Shown here piece by piece: positions 38,482-47,164 of a stretch of 64,000 nt of DNA (within the stretch, counting starts at the first letter, position 1; every line of letters begins with the position of its first letter). Both the position numbers and the translations under genes were made by a program. Location: positions 35,698 to 99,697 of the forward strand of contig PMLV01000090.1 in NCBI GenBank assembly GCA_003160635.1, written 5' to 3'. The DNA is from Acidimicrobiaceae bacterium (lineage in GTDB: Bacteria; Actinomycetota; Acidimicrobiia; Acidimicrobiales; RAAP-2). The notes under the pieces were generated by a model. The model saw nothing but the letters and a program-made list of their open reading frames with translations, searched no databases and was not told the origin of the DNA.

Positions 38482-39296
38482 CCCACTCCGGAGCTGGCAT
38501 CGCGTCGTTGCTGGCGGAGCACGGACTGCGTCCGAGCCGGGCACTCGGTCAGAACTTCGTCGCTGATCCGAATACGGTGCGGCGCATCGCCCGCCTGGCC
38601 GGCATCGGGCCCGGGTCTTCGGTGGTTGAATTCGGGGCCGGTTTGGGCTCTCTGACCTTGGCGCTGGCCGAAACCGGAGCCAGGGTGGTGGCGGTCGAGT
38701 TGGATCGCCACCTACTGCCCGTCCTGCGCAGTGTCGTCGAACCGGTTGGCGTCGAGGTGGTCGAGGCGGATGCCATGGTGCTGGACGTGGCCGGGCTCCT
38801 CGGCGATCGCGGGGGAGGTTCGTGGTCCCTCGTGGCCAATCTGCCCTACAACCTGGCTACCCCCCTTGTGCTCCGGACCCTGGTCGAGGTGCCGGCGATC
38901 GACCGCCTGCTCTTCATGGTGCAGCGCGAAGTAGGCGAGCGGATGGCGGCCAAAGTGGGGGACGCCGCCTACGGTTCGGTGTCCGTGCGCGTGGCCTACT
39001 TCGCCCGATCATCGGTCGTGGGCAAGGTCCCGGCTTCGGTCTTCATCCCTCGCCCGAGGGTGGAGTCTGTGCTCGTACGCATGGAGCGGCGGGACGAGCC
39101 GGCAGTTCCGCTCGATCTGGTCTCGTACGAGCGCCTGGCCGCGGTGGTGAAGGCGGGCTTCGGGCAACGCCGCAAGATGCTGCGAAGCTCGTTGGCCGGG
39201 GTTGTCGGCCCCGAGGCCTTTGCCCGCGCCGGCATACGGCCCGAGGCGCGCGCGGAGGAGCTTACCGTCGAAGAATGGGGAAGATTGGCGCAATGA
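38478..39296 (+). CDS. rsmA: 16S rRNA (adenine(1518)-N6/adenine(1519)-N6)-dimethyltransferase
   Basis: GTG 38478 overlaps the DPBB stop (GTGA); 272 residues. KsgA/RsmA signatures: RPSRALGQNFVADPNTVRRIA, VVEFGAGLGSLTLALAETGARVVAVELD (SAM site), VANLPYNLATPLVLRTL (NLPY active site), MVQREVGERMAAKVGD, YFARSSVVGKVPASVFIPRPRVES and KAGFGQRRKML. It dimethylates two adenines near the 3' end of 16S rRNA. It overlaps ispE by ATGA. Confidence 0.97.
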   Translation: MTHSGAGIASLLAEHGLRPSRALGQNFVADPNTVRRIARLAGIGPGSSVVEFGAGLGSLTLALAETGARVVAVELDRHLLPVLRSVVEPVGVEVVEADAMVLDVAGLLGDRGGGSWSLVANLPYNLATPLVLRTLVEVPAIDRLLFMVQREVGERMAAKVGDAAYGSVSVRVAYFARSSVVGKVPASVFIPRPRVESVLVRMERRDEPAVPLDLVSYERLAAVVKAGFGQRRKMLRSSLAGVVGPEAFARAGIRPEARAEELTVEEWGRLAQ

Positions 39297-40072
39297 TCCG
39301 TGTCATGGCTCCGGCCAAACTCACGCGTTCCCTGGCCGTGACCGGAGTTCGGGCTGATGGCTATCACGAGCTTCGATCCGAGATGCTCAGCTTGAGCCTG
39401 AGCGACGAGCTCACGTTCACCGAGGGGGGGCAGGGGCTGACGCTGGAGGCCGAGCCGGGGACGCGGGCCGAGACACTGGCAGGGGACGAGGATCGCAACC
39501 TCATCACGCGGGCGCTGGCCGCCGTGGGACGACAGGCCGCCGTGCGTGTGGTCAAGCGGATACCCCTGGGCGGCGGGTTGGGTGGGGGCTCGACGGACGC
39601 CGCGGCGGTGCTGCGCTGGGCCGGATGCAGTGATCCCGACATCGCCCGTTCACTTGGATCCGACGTGCCCTTCAGCGTGGTCGGCGGGCGGGCCCTGGTG
39701 GAGGGAACCGGCGAGAAGGTCACGCCGTTGCCGTTCGAAGCGCGAGAGTTCCTGCTCTTGATCCCCCCTTTCGGGGTCGACACGGCACTGGTCTACGCCG
39801 CCTGGGACGAGTTGGGCCAGGCGGAAGCGGTCGACGGGGTCAATGCGCTGACCGAAGCGGCGCTCGTGGTCGAGCCGCGACTGGTCCGGTGGGGTGACGC
39901 TCTGCGCGACCTGACGGGCCGGCGACCGACGTTGGCCGGGAGCGGGTCGACCTGGTTCGTCGAAGTCAGCCCCCCTACCGGCACCGATGCGCCCCCCTGG
40001 TTGGACCAGGGCGACGAGCGGGCACGCCTCATCCGGGCACGAGCCGTGCCTAGCGGATGGGACGGCGATTGA
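39293..40072 (+). CDS. ispE: 4-diphosphocytidyl-2-C-methyl-D-erythritol kinase
   Basis: ATG 39293, 259 residues, shorter than the usual 280-310. GHMP-kinase signatures: MAPAKLTRSLAVTGVRADGYHEL, PLGGGLGGGSTDAAAVLRW (ATP loop), LGSDVPFSVVGGRALVEGTGE, and LAGSGSTWFV. It performs the ATP-dependent step of the MEP isoprenoid pathway in the cytoplasm. The shortness comes from compact loops in the C-terminal half. ATGA overlap with rsmA indicates coupled translation. Confidence 0.94.
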   Translation: MIRVMAPAKLTRSLAVTGVRADGYHELRSEMLSLSLSDELTFTEGGQGLTLEAEPGTRAETLAGDEDRNLITRALAAVGRQAAVRVVKRIPLGGGLGGGSTDAAAVLRWAGCSDPDIARSLGSDVPFSVVGGRALVEGTGEKVTPLPFEAREFLLLIPPFGVDTALVYAAWDELGQAEAVDGVNALTEAALVVEPRLVRWGDALRDLTGRRPTLAGSGSTWFVEVSPPTGTDAPPWLDQGDERARLIRARAVPSGWDGD

Positions 40073-40081
40073 GTCCGGAGG

Positions 40082-40180
40082 CTACTTGCCCGCCCGGCGT
40101 TGCCAACGGGTGGCCTTGAGCATTTTCTTGTGCTTCTTCTTGCGCATGCGCTTGCGGCGCTTCTTGATCAGTGATCCCAT
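40082..40180 (-). CDS. AURKAIP1/COX24-type ribosomal protein bL37-like (32 aa)
   Basis: Too short for the ORF track. From ATG 40180: MGSLIKKRRKRMRKKKHKKM..., ending TRWQRRAGK-TAG at 40082. The pattern MGS(V/L)IKKRRKRM.KKKHRK.L..TR.QRR is the small actinobacterial protein that binds the large ribosomal subunit (bL37; AURKAIP1/COX24 domain). It is convergent with ispE, only 9 bp away. Confidence 0.88.
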   Translation of the reverse strand: MGSLIKKRRKRMRKKKHKKMLKATRWQRRAGK

Positions 40181-40251
40181 GTCGTGCGGCAGGCTAGCGG
40201 TCCGGTGAGCACACTGCCAGGTCGGCCTCTTGAGAAGGGAGGAGCGTGATC

Positions 40252-40650
40252 ATGGGGTTTGCGGTAATAGGCCTCGACCACGTGCAGCTGGCCATGCCTC
40301 CAGGGGGCGAGGCCGCGGCGGAGACCTTCTACTCGGGGGTCCTCGGATTGGCGCGCCTTCCCAAGCCTGAGCCCATGGCCAGCCGGGGCGGATGCTGGTT
40401 CGGGTCGGGCTCCGTCGCGCTCCATCTGGGCGTGGAGGATGAGTTTCGCGCGGCCAGGAAGGCGCACCCGGCCCTGCTCGTCCGGAATCTGGGCGCGCTC
40501 ACGACCCTGATGGCGGAGGCGGCGATCGAGGTGCGCCCGAACCCGGACCAGCCCCCGGGGACGGGGTGCTACGTCGATGACCCATTCGGGAACCGCATCG
40601 AGCTGATCGACGCCGACTGGGCCGGAGCGGGATCGGCTACGAGAGGGTGA
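40252..40650 (+). CDS. VOC/glyoxalase family protein
   Basis: A protein of 132 residues from ATG 40252, with GGGAGGAG seven bases upstream; the GTG at 40246 is too close to that site. VOC fold: VIGLDHVQLAMPPGGEAAAETFYSGVLGLARLPKP, GGCWFGSGSVALHLGVEDEF and YVDDPFGNRIELID (metal Glu). The first His in LDHVQLA and Glu in NRIEL are the usual metal ligands. The substrate is unknown. The last 14 bp overlap the convergent histidine-kinase gene. Confidence 0.85.
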   Translation: MGFAVIGLDHVQLAMPPGGEAAAETFYSGVLGLARLPKPEPMASRGGCWFGSGSVALHLGVEDEFRAARKAHPALLVRNLGALTTLMAEAAIEVRPNPDQPPGTGCYVDDPFGNRIELIDADWAGAGSATRG

Positions 40651-41995
40651 ACGGCGCCTCGTCAGGCGCGTCGGCAGGGGGAGGAATCGTCGGCAGCTGC
40701 ATGGACATGCGGGTGCCACCTCCGGGCTCGACCTCGGCCCGGATGGTGCCTCCCTCCGCCTTGACGACCTGGGCCACAATGGCGAGTCCCAAACCCGAAC
40801 CCGGCAGGCCGCGGGCCGAAGGAGCCCGGTAGAAGCGATCGAAGACGTGCGGGAGATCCTCCGGGGCGATGCCCGGACCGACGTCCCGCACGACCACGCC
40901 GCCATCGTGGCAGAGCACCGAGACCACTCCCGCCGGGGGGCTCCACTTGCGGGCGTTGTCGAGCAAGTTGCCGACGGCACGGGACAGGCGGTCCCCGTCG
41001 GCCGAGACCCAGCACTCCTCTGCGGTCAGGTCGAACGTCACGCCCTGGGTCCGCCCGTGGGTGGCAGCCACGGCGACCGCATCCCGCACCAGCAGGTCCA
41101 GCCGGAGGGGCTCCTTGCGGACGGGCATCTGGTCGCCGCGCGCCAGTTCGGCCAGGTCACCGACGAGATCGGTGAGCTCCTGGAGCTGGACCAGCACATC
41201 ATCGACCAGGATCGAGCGATCGGCCTCCGAGAGCTCATCGACCCGGCGTATGACCTCGAGATTCGTGCGCAGGCTCGTGAGGGGGGTGCGGAGTTCGTGC
41301 GATGCGTCCACGACGAGTTGACTCTGGGCCCTCCGGGAGAATTCGAGTGCCTCGAGGAGACGGTTGAAGGTGCGCCGCAGGCGCCCCAGTTCGTCCGGCC
41401 CGCCAGGCGAGAGGCGCCGGGTGACGTCGGTGGTCTCCGCCAGGTCCTCCACCGTCGCGGTGAGCGCATTGAGGGGCACCAGTGCGGTCTGGGCCACCAG
41501 CCAGCCCAGCACGACGGCCAGCAAGACGCCGGTCAATGCCACCGCGCCCAGGACGATCCCCAGTCGGGCCAGCACGGACCCGACGTTGAGCAAGGTGGCG
41601 ATTTGCAGCGCGCCGCCCTCGGCCAGGATCCCCGTTTCGACGGCGGTCCCCGCCGGGAGAGGTTCGACGAATTCGCGCAGTTGATCGCCTCCCACGGTGA
41701 CCGTGGTGAAGAAGGACGGAGCCAACCCGGCGGCCACCAGGCGCACCTGGGGAGTCACCGGCAGCGCACCTCCTGACACGACGGCGCCCGCCGAATCGAT
41801 GACCTGGCCCAGCGTGGCGGTGGTCGCGCTGATCTGCTGGCCGGCCGTGATCTTCTTGGCCGCTGCCGTCAATGAGTTGTCGGCCGCGCCGAACAATGAA
41901 TTGCGGGCCGCGAGGAATGATGCGGTCGAGGCCACGAGCACGGCGGCCACCACGGCCACCGTGGTGGCCAAGACCAATCGTGTGCGAAAGGTCAC
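40637..41995 (-). CDS. Sensor histidine kinase (MprB/HAMP-HisKA type)
   Basis: GTG 41995 overlaps the regulator stop (GTGA); 452 residues. Two membrane helices ([22 protein letters not shown] near residue 7 and [22 protein letters not shown] near 150) flank an extracellular sensor of ~110 residues. A HAMP linker follows, then His[22 protein letters not shown] (phospho-His), N box [11 protein letters not shown]1 [23 protein letters not shown] and G2 [13 protein letters not shown]. It phosphorylates the OmpR-type regulator. The signal is unknown; MprAB in mycobacteria responds to envelope stress. The long ORF-track version to 42478 is read through the regulator. Confidence 0.93.
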   Translation of the reverse strand: MTFRTRLVLATTVAVVAAVLVASTASFLAARNSLFGAADNSLTAAAKKITAGQQISATTATLGQVIDSAGAVVSGGALPVTPQVRLVAAGLAPSFFTTVTVGGDQLREFVEPLPAGTAVETGILAEGGALQIATLLNVGSVLARLGIVLGAVALTGVLLAVVLGWLVAQTALVPLNALTATVEDLAETTDVTRRLSPGGPDELGRLRRTFNRLLEALEFSRRAQSQLVVDASHELRTPLTSLRTNLEVIRRVDELSEADRSILVDDVLVQLQELTDLVGDLAELARGDQMPVRKEPLRLDLLVRDAVAVAATHGRTQGVTFDLTAEECWVSADGDRLSRAVGNLLDNARKWSPPAGVVSVLCHDGGVVVRDVGPGIAPEDLPHVFDRFYRAPSARGLPGSGLGLAIVAQVVKAEGGTIRAEVEPGGGTRMSMQLPTIPPPADAPDEAPFTLS

Positions 41996-42663
41996 GTGTC
42001 CCGGAGCACGTATCCCACGCCGCGCACGGTGTGGATGCAGCGCGGCTCTCCACCAGCCTCGGTCTTGCGCCGCAGGTAGCCCACGTACACCGCCAGCGAA
42101 TTGGTTCCCGAATCGAAGTCGAAGCCCCACACGCGGTTGAGCAGCACCTCCCGGGTGAGCACCTGGCGGGGGTGGCGGAGGAACAGCTCCAGCAGATCGA
42201 ACTCGATCCGGGTCAGGACGAAGGAGCGTTGGCCCCGGTGCGCCTCCCGGGTGGCGAGGTCCAAGGTCAGCTCCCCGAAGCGGAGAAGCCCGCCCTCGCC
42301 TTCGAAGCGTCGCCGCATCAGGGCGCGGAGCCGCGCCAACAGTTCTTCCAGGGCAAAGGGCTTGACCAGGTAGTCGTCCGCCCCGGCGTCGAGCCCCTGG
42401 ACCCGGTCGTCGATGCCGTGGCGCGCCGTCAACATGAGAATCGGCGTGTCGTTCCCGGCCTCGCGGATGCGCCGGCACACCTGGAGCCCGTCCAGGTCGG
42501 GAAGCTGCAGGTCGAGCACGAGGGCGTCGGGGGAGCCCTGTGCCACCGCTTCCAACGCGTCGTGTCCGGTCGCGACCGTGACCACCTCATAGCCTTCCAG
42601 GCGCAAAGCTCTATCGATGGATCGGCAGACCGCGAGATCGTCGTCCACCACCAAGATGCGCAC
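41992..42663 (-). CDS. OmpR/PhoB family response regulator (MprA-like)
   Basis: A protein of 223 residues. Receiver: [29 protein letters not shown], phospho-acceptor Asp in [50 protein letters not shown]. The DNA-binding winged helix follows: [51 protein letters not shown]. Sequence style matches MprA/TcrA regulators of actinobacteria. It is followed by its kinase with a GTGA overlap. Confidence 0.95.
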   Translation of the reverse strand: MRILVVDDDLAVCRSIDRALRLEGYEVVTVATGHDALEAVAQGSPDALVLDLQLPDLDGLQVCRRIREAGNDTPILMLTARHGIDDRVQGLDAGADDYLVKPFALEELLARLRALMRRRFEGEGGLLRFGELTLDLATREAHRGQRSFVLTRIEFDLLELFLRHPRQVLTREVLLNRVWGFDFDSGTNSLAVYVGYLRRKTEAGGEPRCIHTVRGVGYVLRDT

Positions 42664-42762
42664 GGGGAATTGAGCCTACCGCGGCGACTTCGCCCGACGA
42701 GGGGACGTCGGGCCTCTAACCTCTACCTGGCACCGGTCCTCGAAGGAGCGACGCGGCAGCGA

Positions 42763-42835
42763 TCCGGGGTAGTTCAATCGGCAGAACGTCGGCCTTTGGA
42801 GCCGGATGTTGGAGGTTCGAGCCCTCCCCCCGGAG
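42763..42835 (+). tRNA. tRNA-Gln (anticodon TTG)
   Basis: A 73-nt cloverleaf. Acceptor TCCGGGG/CCCCGGA; D arm GTTC...GAAC; anticodon stem TCGGC/GCCGG with loop CTTTGGA (anticodon TTG, reading CAA); variable loop ATGTT; T arm GGAGG-TTCGAGC-CCTCC; discriminator G. CCA is not encoded. Confidence 0.95.
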
Positions 42836-42842
42836 CTCTCAC

Positions 42843-43241
42843 TCATCGCCATTGCTTCCGCCTGCCCCGTGTGGCCAGCGCGGAGAGGTACTCGTTGTAC
42901 GCCGCGCGCTCCGTCGCCTCGGCGTCGGGTGCCCCCCCGTCGGGTGCCCCCCCATCGGGTGCCCCCCCATCGGGTGCCCCCCCATCGGGCCCGCGGGACA
43001 TGGTGGCATCGCTCGGTTGGTCTTGTCGGGCCGCCCCCGGCGCCTCGTGCAGGAACCGCCACCACATGTAGATGGCGTAGCCGGCGAAGAACGGCCACTC
43101 GAAGACATAGGCCCAACTCAATTGATTGCCGTCCAGGGCACGACGTACCTGCCACGCGCACAGCCCGGCGAACGTGGGGACCACGATGATGATCACCACG
43201 TGGAGACCGATGGCTCGACGCGACCACCACGTCTGCCTCAC
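42843..43241 (-). CDS. Small two-helix membrane protein with GGAPD repeats
   Basis: A protein of 132 residues, GTG start at 43241. Two membrane helices: IGLHVVIIIVVPTFAGLCAWQVRRAL and SWAYVFEWPFFAGYAIYMWW. The NxLSWAYxFEWP core is conserved, as far as I recall, in unnamed actinobacterial membrane proteins often near SURF1-type genes. A low-complexity insert of four GGAPD units follows (DNA 42925-42984). The C-terminal YNEYLSALATRGRRKQWR is a conserved-looking tail. It starts 9 bp after the alpha/beta hydrolase stop, so probably shares its mRNA. Function unknown. Confidence 0.65.
   Translation of the reverse strand: MRQTWWSRRAIGLHVVIIIVVPTFAGLCAWQVRRALDGNQLSWAYVFEWPFFAGYAIYMWWRFLHEAPGAARQDQPSDATMSRGPDGGAPDGGAPDGGAPDGGAPDAEATERAAYNEYLSALATRGRRKQWR
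42925..42984. repeat. Tandem 15-bp repeat, four units (coding GGAPD)
   Basis: Unit TCGGGTGCCCCCCC(A/G), four complete copies plus a six-base partial. It is in frame in the minus-strand membrane-protein gene, adding five residues per unit. The C7 run and the perfect copies make it slippage-prone, so copy number probably varies between strains. Confidence 0.9.
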
Positions 43242-43250
43242 GACGTCACG

Positions 43251-44144
43251 CTACCCAGCTTTCGGGAAGAGGAAGTCCGACAGAATGGAGGCCAACTCCA
43301 CCGGTCGGTCTCCCTGGATGCTGTGGCCGGCCCCCTCGACGCCGACCACCTTGCAGGTCGGTTGCCGCCGCAGCAGTTCGGCGACATCGGCGTCGTCGAC
43401 GACCGACCACGCCAGTCCTCGAACGAGCATCATGGGCATGGTCAGATCCGAGACGGCACTCCACAGATCGCCGAACTGGGCGGCGCGGTCCTTCTCGTCT
43501 GAACGGAAGCGCGCGTAACGCCAGACCCAACTTCCGTCTTCGCGCTGCTCCGCATTGTGCAGGATGCCGCGCCGCAGGGACGACTCCGAACGCGTCGGAT
43601 TGTGCTCCATGGTGCGTGCCAGTAGCTCGTCAAAATTGGCGAAGCTGGCCGGCCCGTCGACGAACGCGGTGATAGGAGCAGACTTCTCCGGATTCACTCC
43701 GGGTGTCACATCGACCAGGACCAGGGCGCGGACCAGTTCGGGGGCATGCGCGGCCAGCGCAATGGAGGAGAGGCCGCCAAGCGACATCCCGACGACGCCG
43801 ACGGCTTCGGGAGCCAGCACGGCTATCGCGGCCGCGAGGTCCTTCCCGTTGCTCGCGATGGAAAGCGACCCGTCGGGGCCGCCGTCGGAGTGCCCGTGCC
43901 CGGGGAGATCGATGGCCACGAGGGGCCGATCGAGCGCCATGGCGACGGTGTCCCACGTGTGGGCGTTCTGGGCCCCGCCATGGATCAGGACGAGCTCGGG
44001 GGCCGTTGTCCCCCAGACAAGGCTGCTCACCTTGCGTCCCGGGGAGACTTCGACCTCGACCCGCCGCACGGCCGGAGGTCCTGCGTAGGGGAGGCCGTAC
44101 TCGGCTGCGTTCTCCGAGAAGAGGCCGAACTCGTCGTAGGGCAT
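43251..44144 (-). CDS. Alpha/beta hydrolase fold protein
   Basis: Start ATG 44144 (MPYDEFGLF) preceded by AGGGGTG; 297 residues. ELVLIHGGAQNAHTWDTVAMAL is the oxyanion strand, LVAIDLPGHGHSD, nucleophile elbow GVVGMSLGGLSSIALAAHAPELV (Ser in GMSLGG), and the catalytic His in GVEGAGHSIQGDRP. The likely acid is in the MPMMLVRG-VVDDADV region. It is an esterase or hydrolase with unknown substrate. The ORF-track version (679 aa to 45290) is read through glmU and should be ignored. Confidence 0.9.
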   Translation of the reverse strand: MPYDEFGLFSENAAEYGLPYAGPPAVRRVEVEVSPGRKVSSLVWGTTAPELVLIHGGAQNAHTWDTVAMALDRPLVAIDLPGHGHSDGGPDGSLSIASNGKDLAAAIAVLAPEAVGVVGMSLGGLSSIALAAHAPELVRALVLVDVTPGVNPEKSAPITAFVDGPASFANFDELLARTMEHNPTRSESSLRRGILHNAEQREDGSWVWRYARFRSDEKDRAAQFGDLWSAVSDLTMPMMLVRGLAWSVVDDADVAELLRRQPTCKVVGVEGAGHSIQGDRPVELASILSDFLFPKAG

Positions 44145-44213
44145 CACACCCCTGCACAGTAATCGGACCTCGTGTCCCCCCGGCGACCCCCCGGAGGCGT
44201 TAAGAATGGCCGC

Positions 44214-45317
44214 ATGGAACAACGCCGGCTTTCTGCCGTGGTGCTCGCCGCCGGAGAGGGCACCCGCATGCGCTCGGAGCGGCCGAAACCATTGCATCTC
44301 CTGTGTGGCCGCCCCATGATCCTGCACGTTCTCGACGCCATGGCCGAGGTGGCCGTGACGCGGGTGGTCGTCGTGGTGGGGCACCGGGCGGAGTGGGTCA
44401 CCAAGACGCTGGTGCAGCACGCCCCGTCCACGATGCAGATCGAATTCGTCGAGCAGGAGACGCAGTCGGGCACGGGCGACGCCCTGGCGGTCGGACTGAC
44501 CGGCTTGCCCGACGACGACGACGACGAAGAAGAAGACGTCGTCGTGCTGCCGGGCGATACCCCACTCCTGCGCCCGCAGACGCTCGCCGCGCTGGTGCGG
44601 TTCCACCGGGCCGGGGATGCCGGGGCGACGCTCCTTACGGCCGAGGTCCGGGACCCTCGTGGCTACGGACGCGTGGTGCACGGCAAGGACGAGGTGGTGT
44701 GCCGGGTGGTCGAGGAAGCCGATGCCACCGATGAAGAACGAGCCATCACCGAGGTCAATACGTCCATCTACTGCTTTCGCCGGAGCATTCTGGCACCCGC
44801 CCTCCGCCGACTGACACCGGCCAACGCACAAGGCGAGTACTACCTCACCGACGCCGTGAGCGTGCTCTTCAGTGCGGGGTACCGCGTCCAGTCGCTGGTC
44901 CTGGCCGACCCGATGGAGGCGGCCGGTGTGAACGATCGGGCACAGCTGGCGGTGGCCGAAGCCGAGCTGAGGGATCGGATCAACGAGCGATGGATGCGTC
45001 GCGGCGTGACGATGTGGGACCCCGAGCGCACGTACGTGGACGCCGAAGTCAGGCTGGCTCCTGATGTCTCCCTCCTTCCGGGCGTGATCCTGCGCGGTCG
45101 TTGTGTCATCGGAGAGGGAAGCGAGATCGGCCCGAACTGCATCTTGACGGACACCTCCGTGGGCCGCCGGGCGACTGTGTCGGAGAGCACCTGTGACCGG
45201 GCGATCATCGGCCACGGTGCCCACGTCGGCCCCTTTTGCGTGGTGCGACCAGGCGCCGAGGTGCCCGACGGGGCCGTGCTGCCGCCGCATGCGGTGATCG
45301 ACGCGCCCGAGTCGTAA
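44214..45317 (+). CDS. glmU: GlmU-like UDP-N-acetylglucosamine pyrophosphorylase, C-terminal domain shortened
   Basis: ATG 44214, 367 residues, against 450-490 for bifunctional GlmU. The N-terminal uridylyltransferase is complete: VVLAAGEGTRMRSERPKPLHLL, TQSGTGDALAVGL, VVLPGDTPLL, EVNTSIYCF, GEYYLTDAV and GVTMWDPERTYVD. The left-handed beta-helix continues for only about six turns (VRLAPDVSLLPGVILRG...VVRPGAEVPDGAVLPPHAVID). It stops before the region that holds the acetyltransferase active site, so acetylation of glucosamine-1-phosphate is probably done elsewhere. A Asp/Glu run (DDDDDEEED) lies at ~residue 102. prs follows by 45 bp. Confidence 0.88.
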   Translation: MEQRRLSAVVLAAGEGTRMRSERPKPLHLLCGRPMILHVLDAMAEVAVTRVVVVVGHRAEWVTKTLVQHAPSTMQIEFVEQETQSGTGDALAVGLTGLPDDDDDEEEDVVVLPGDTPLLRPQTLAALVRFHRAGDAGATLLTAEVRDPRGYGRVVHGKDEVVCRVVEEADATDEERAITEVNTSIYCFRRSILAPALRRLTPANAQGEYYLTDAVSVLFSAGYRVQSLVLADPMEAAGVNDRAQLAVAEAELRDRINERWMRRGVTMWDPERTYVDAEVRLAPDVSLLPGVILRGRCVIGEGSEIGPNCILTDTSVGRRATVSESTCDRAIIGHGAHVGPFCVVRPGAEVPDGAVLPPHAVIDAPES

Positions 45318-45362
45318 CCGGCCTCGAGACGGCGCCGCTCAGGACGCAGTAGCGTTGGATCC

Positions 45363-46334
45363 GTGGAGCTCATCCCGCATCGCCGGCTCGAGCTGATTTC
45401 CGGCCGTTCCCACCCGAAATTGGCGCAAGACATCGCCCGGCATCTCGGCGTCGAGCTGGGGGAGGCGAACCTGCGCGAGTTCGCCAACGGCGAGATCCAC
45501 TGCAAGTACGACATCTCCATCAGGGGATGTGACGTCTTCATCATCCAGACCCACAGCGGCCCCGTGAACGACTCCCTCATGGAGCACCTGATCATGATCG
45601 ACGCCGCCAAGCGCGCCTCGGCCAAGCGCATCACCGCCGTCTGCCCGTACTACGGATATTCCCGGCAGGACCGCAAGACGACGGGGCGGGAACCGATCAC
45701 CGCCAAGTTGGTGGCGGACATGCTCTCCGCCGCCGGCGCCGACCGCGTGGTCAGCGTCGATCTCCACTCCGGGCAGATCCAGGGATTCTTCAACACGCCG
45801 TTCGATCATCTCGTGGCGTTTCCCGTGCTCGAGGCGTATATGAAGGAGCACCTCGGGGGGGACGTCGTCGTGGTCGCTCCCGATGCCGGACGGGTGAAGG
45901 TGGCGGAGCGCTACAGCCAGCATCTGGGCGTGGACCTGGCACTGGTGCACAAGACGCGTCCTCGTGGGTCGCACAACGAGGTCAAAGCGCTTCACGTCGT
46001 CGGTGACGTCCAGGGCCGGCATTGCGTGTTGATCGACGACATGATCGACACGGCCGGCACCATCTGCGCCGCGGCCGAGCTCCTGGCCGACGCCGGGGCG
46101 GCCGAAATCTCGGTCATGGCCACCCACGCCCTTCTCTCGGACCCGGCCGTGGATCGGCTCAAGGCGGCCCCGATCTCCCGGGTCGTGGTGACCGACACTC
46201 TTCCGGTGGCCGAAGATCGCTACTTCGACAAGCTCGAAGTCCTCTCGGTGGCCAAGATCATCGCCGACGCCATCGATGCCGTCTTCGAGGACACCTCGGT
46301 ATCCGAGCTCTTCGGGGGAGACAACCTGGTCTGA
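45363..46334 (+). CDS. prs: Ribose-phosphate pyrophosphokinase
   Basis: A protein of 323 residues, GTG start. PRPP synthetase signatures: FANGEIHCKYDISIRGCDVFIIQTH, PYYGYSRQDRKTTGREPITAKLVADML, VDLHSGQIQGFF, APDAGRVKVAERY and PRPP-loop CVLIDDMIDTAGTICAAAELL. It makes PRPP for nucleotide, His and Trp synthesis. TAGCGT seven bases before the GTG could be a -10 for a leaderless transcript. The glmU-prs order is widely conserved. Confidence 0.97.
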   Translation: MELIPHRRLELISGRSHPKLAQDIARHLGVELGEANLREFANGEIHCKYDISIRGCDVFIIQTHSGPVNDSLMEHLIMIDAAKRASAKRITAVCPYYGYSRQDRKTTGREPITAKLVADMLSAAGADRVVSVDLHSGQIQGFFNTPFDHLVAFPVLEAYMKEHLGGDVVVVAPDAGRVKVAERYSQHLGVDLALVHKTRPRGSHNEVKALHVVGDVQGRHCVLIDDMIDTAGTICAAAELLADAGAAEISVMATHALLSDPAVDRLKAAPISRVVVTDTLPVAEDRYFDKLEVLSVAKIIADAIDAVFEDTSVSELFGGDNLV

Positions 46335-46452
46335 GGCCTACCGGGCCCCGCTGGTGGCGGACCCGAATGGGCGGCTACGCTGGTGGGCCGTTCGCCGGAG
46401 GCCTTCGGGTGTCCGCGCGCCATCGTTCTGCACCATCTTGAGGAGATCCGTT

Positions 46453-47106
46453 ATGGCCGATGTCACCCTTGCCGCCGAAGTGGGGCGAAACCTTGGTTCG
46501 CGCGCCACTCGCCGCCTACGCCGTGAGGGGAAGATCCCGGGCGTGATCTACGGGCACGGGACCGAGCCGGTCGCGGTGGCGGTCCCGGCGCGGGAGCTCC
46601 GCGTTGCCCTCAACGGCGAGGCGGGAGCCAACCAGCTGCTCTCGCTCGAGACCGGGACGACGACGTATCTCGCCCTGGCCCGGGAGATGCAGCGCCACCC
46701 GATAGCGCAGACGGTCACGCATGTCGATTTTCAGATCGTCCGGAGGGACGAGGTCATCGCGGCGGACGTGCCCATCGTCCTGGTGGGTGAAGCGCTCGAG
46801 GTGCACCACGGTGATGGTCTCGTCGACCAGCAGATGTTCACCCTGGCCATCAAGGCTCGGCCGGCCGACATCCCGACGTCGTTGGAGGTCGACATCAGTG
46901 AGCTGACCATCGGTGCGCAGCTGCGCATCTCCGACCTCACGATGCCGCCCGGCGTCACGACCGAAATCGATCCCGAGACCGCGATCGCCATCGGGCAACC
47001 GCCGCGCGTCGTCACGCTCGAGGCGGAAGGGGAAGAGGGCGACGAGGGTGCCGGGGCGGCCGTGGCGTCGGCTCCGGCTGCCGAAGCGCCAGCCGACGAG
47101 GGCTAA
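46453..47106 (+). CDS. rplY: 50S ribosomal protein L25/general stress protein Ctc
   Basis: ATG 46453 with GAGGAG eight bases upstream; the ORF-track start at 46276 overlaps prs and is unsupported. 217 residues. N-terminal L25 5S-rRNA-binding domain: GSRATRRLRREGKIPGVIYGHG...HVDFQIV. The C-terminal TL5/Ctc beta domain has VDISELTIGAQLRISDLTMPPGV. An acidic Ala/Glu-rich tail follows (EGEEGDEGAGAAVASAP), typical of actinobacterial Ctc proteins. It binds 5S rRNA on the large subunit. Confidence 0.95.
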   Translation: MADVTLAAEVGRNLGSRATRRLRREGKIPGVIYGHGTEPVAVAVPARELRVALNGEAGANQLLSLETGTTTYLALAREMQRHPIAQTVTHVDFQIVRRDEVIAADVPIVLVGEALEVHHGDGLVDQQMFTLAIKARPADIPTSLEVDISELTIGAQLRISDLTMPPGVTTEIDPETAIAIGQPPRVVTLEAEGEEGDEGAGAAVASAPAAEAPADEG

Positions 47107-47164
47107 AGCCCTGCGCGGCATCTTTCCCCGGTCCGAGCGCCGGGGCACCGCGGCCGACCTGCTC

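Noticed and set aside
38822-40072. 416-residue form of IspE
   Set aside because: The N-terminal part is an out-of-frame reading of rsmA; the ATG at 39293 gives an ATGA overlap and starts at MIRVMAPAKL.
40637-42478. 613-residue form of the histidine kinase
   Set aside because: The extra N-terminus is out-of-frame sequence of the response-regulator gene; the GTG at 41995 gives a normal kinase.
43251-45290. 679-residue minus-strand ORF
   Set aside because: Only the part up to ATG 44144 is an alpha/beta hydrolase. The rest is antisense to glmU with composition typical of a shadow frame.
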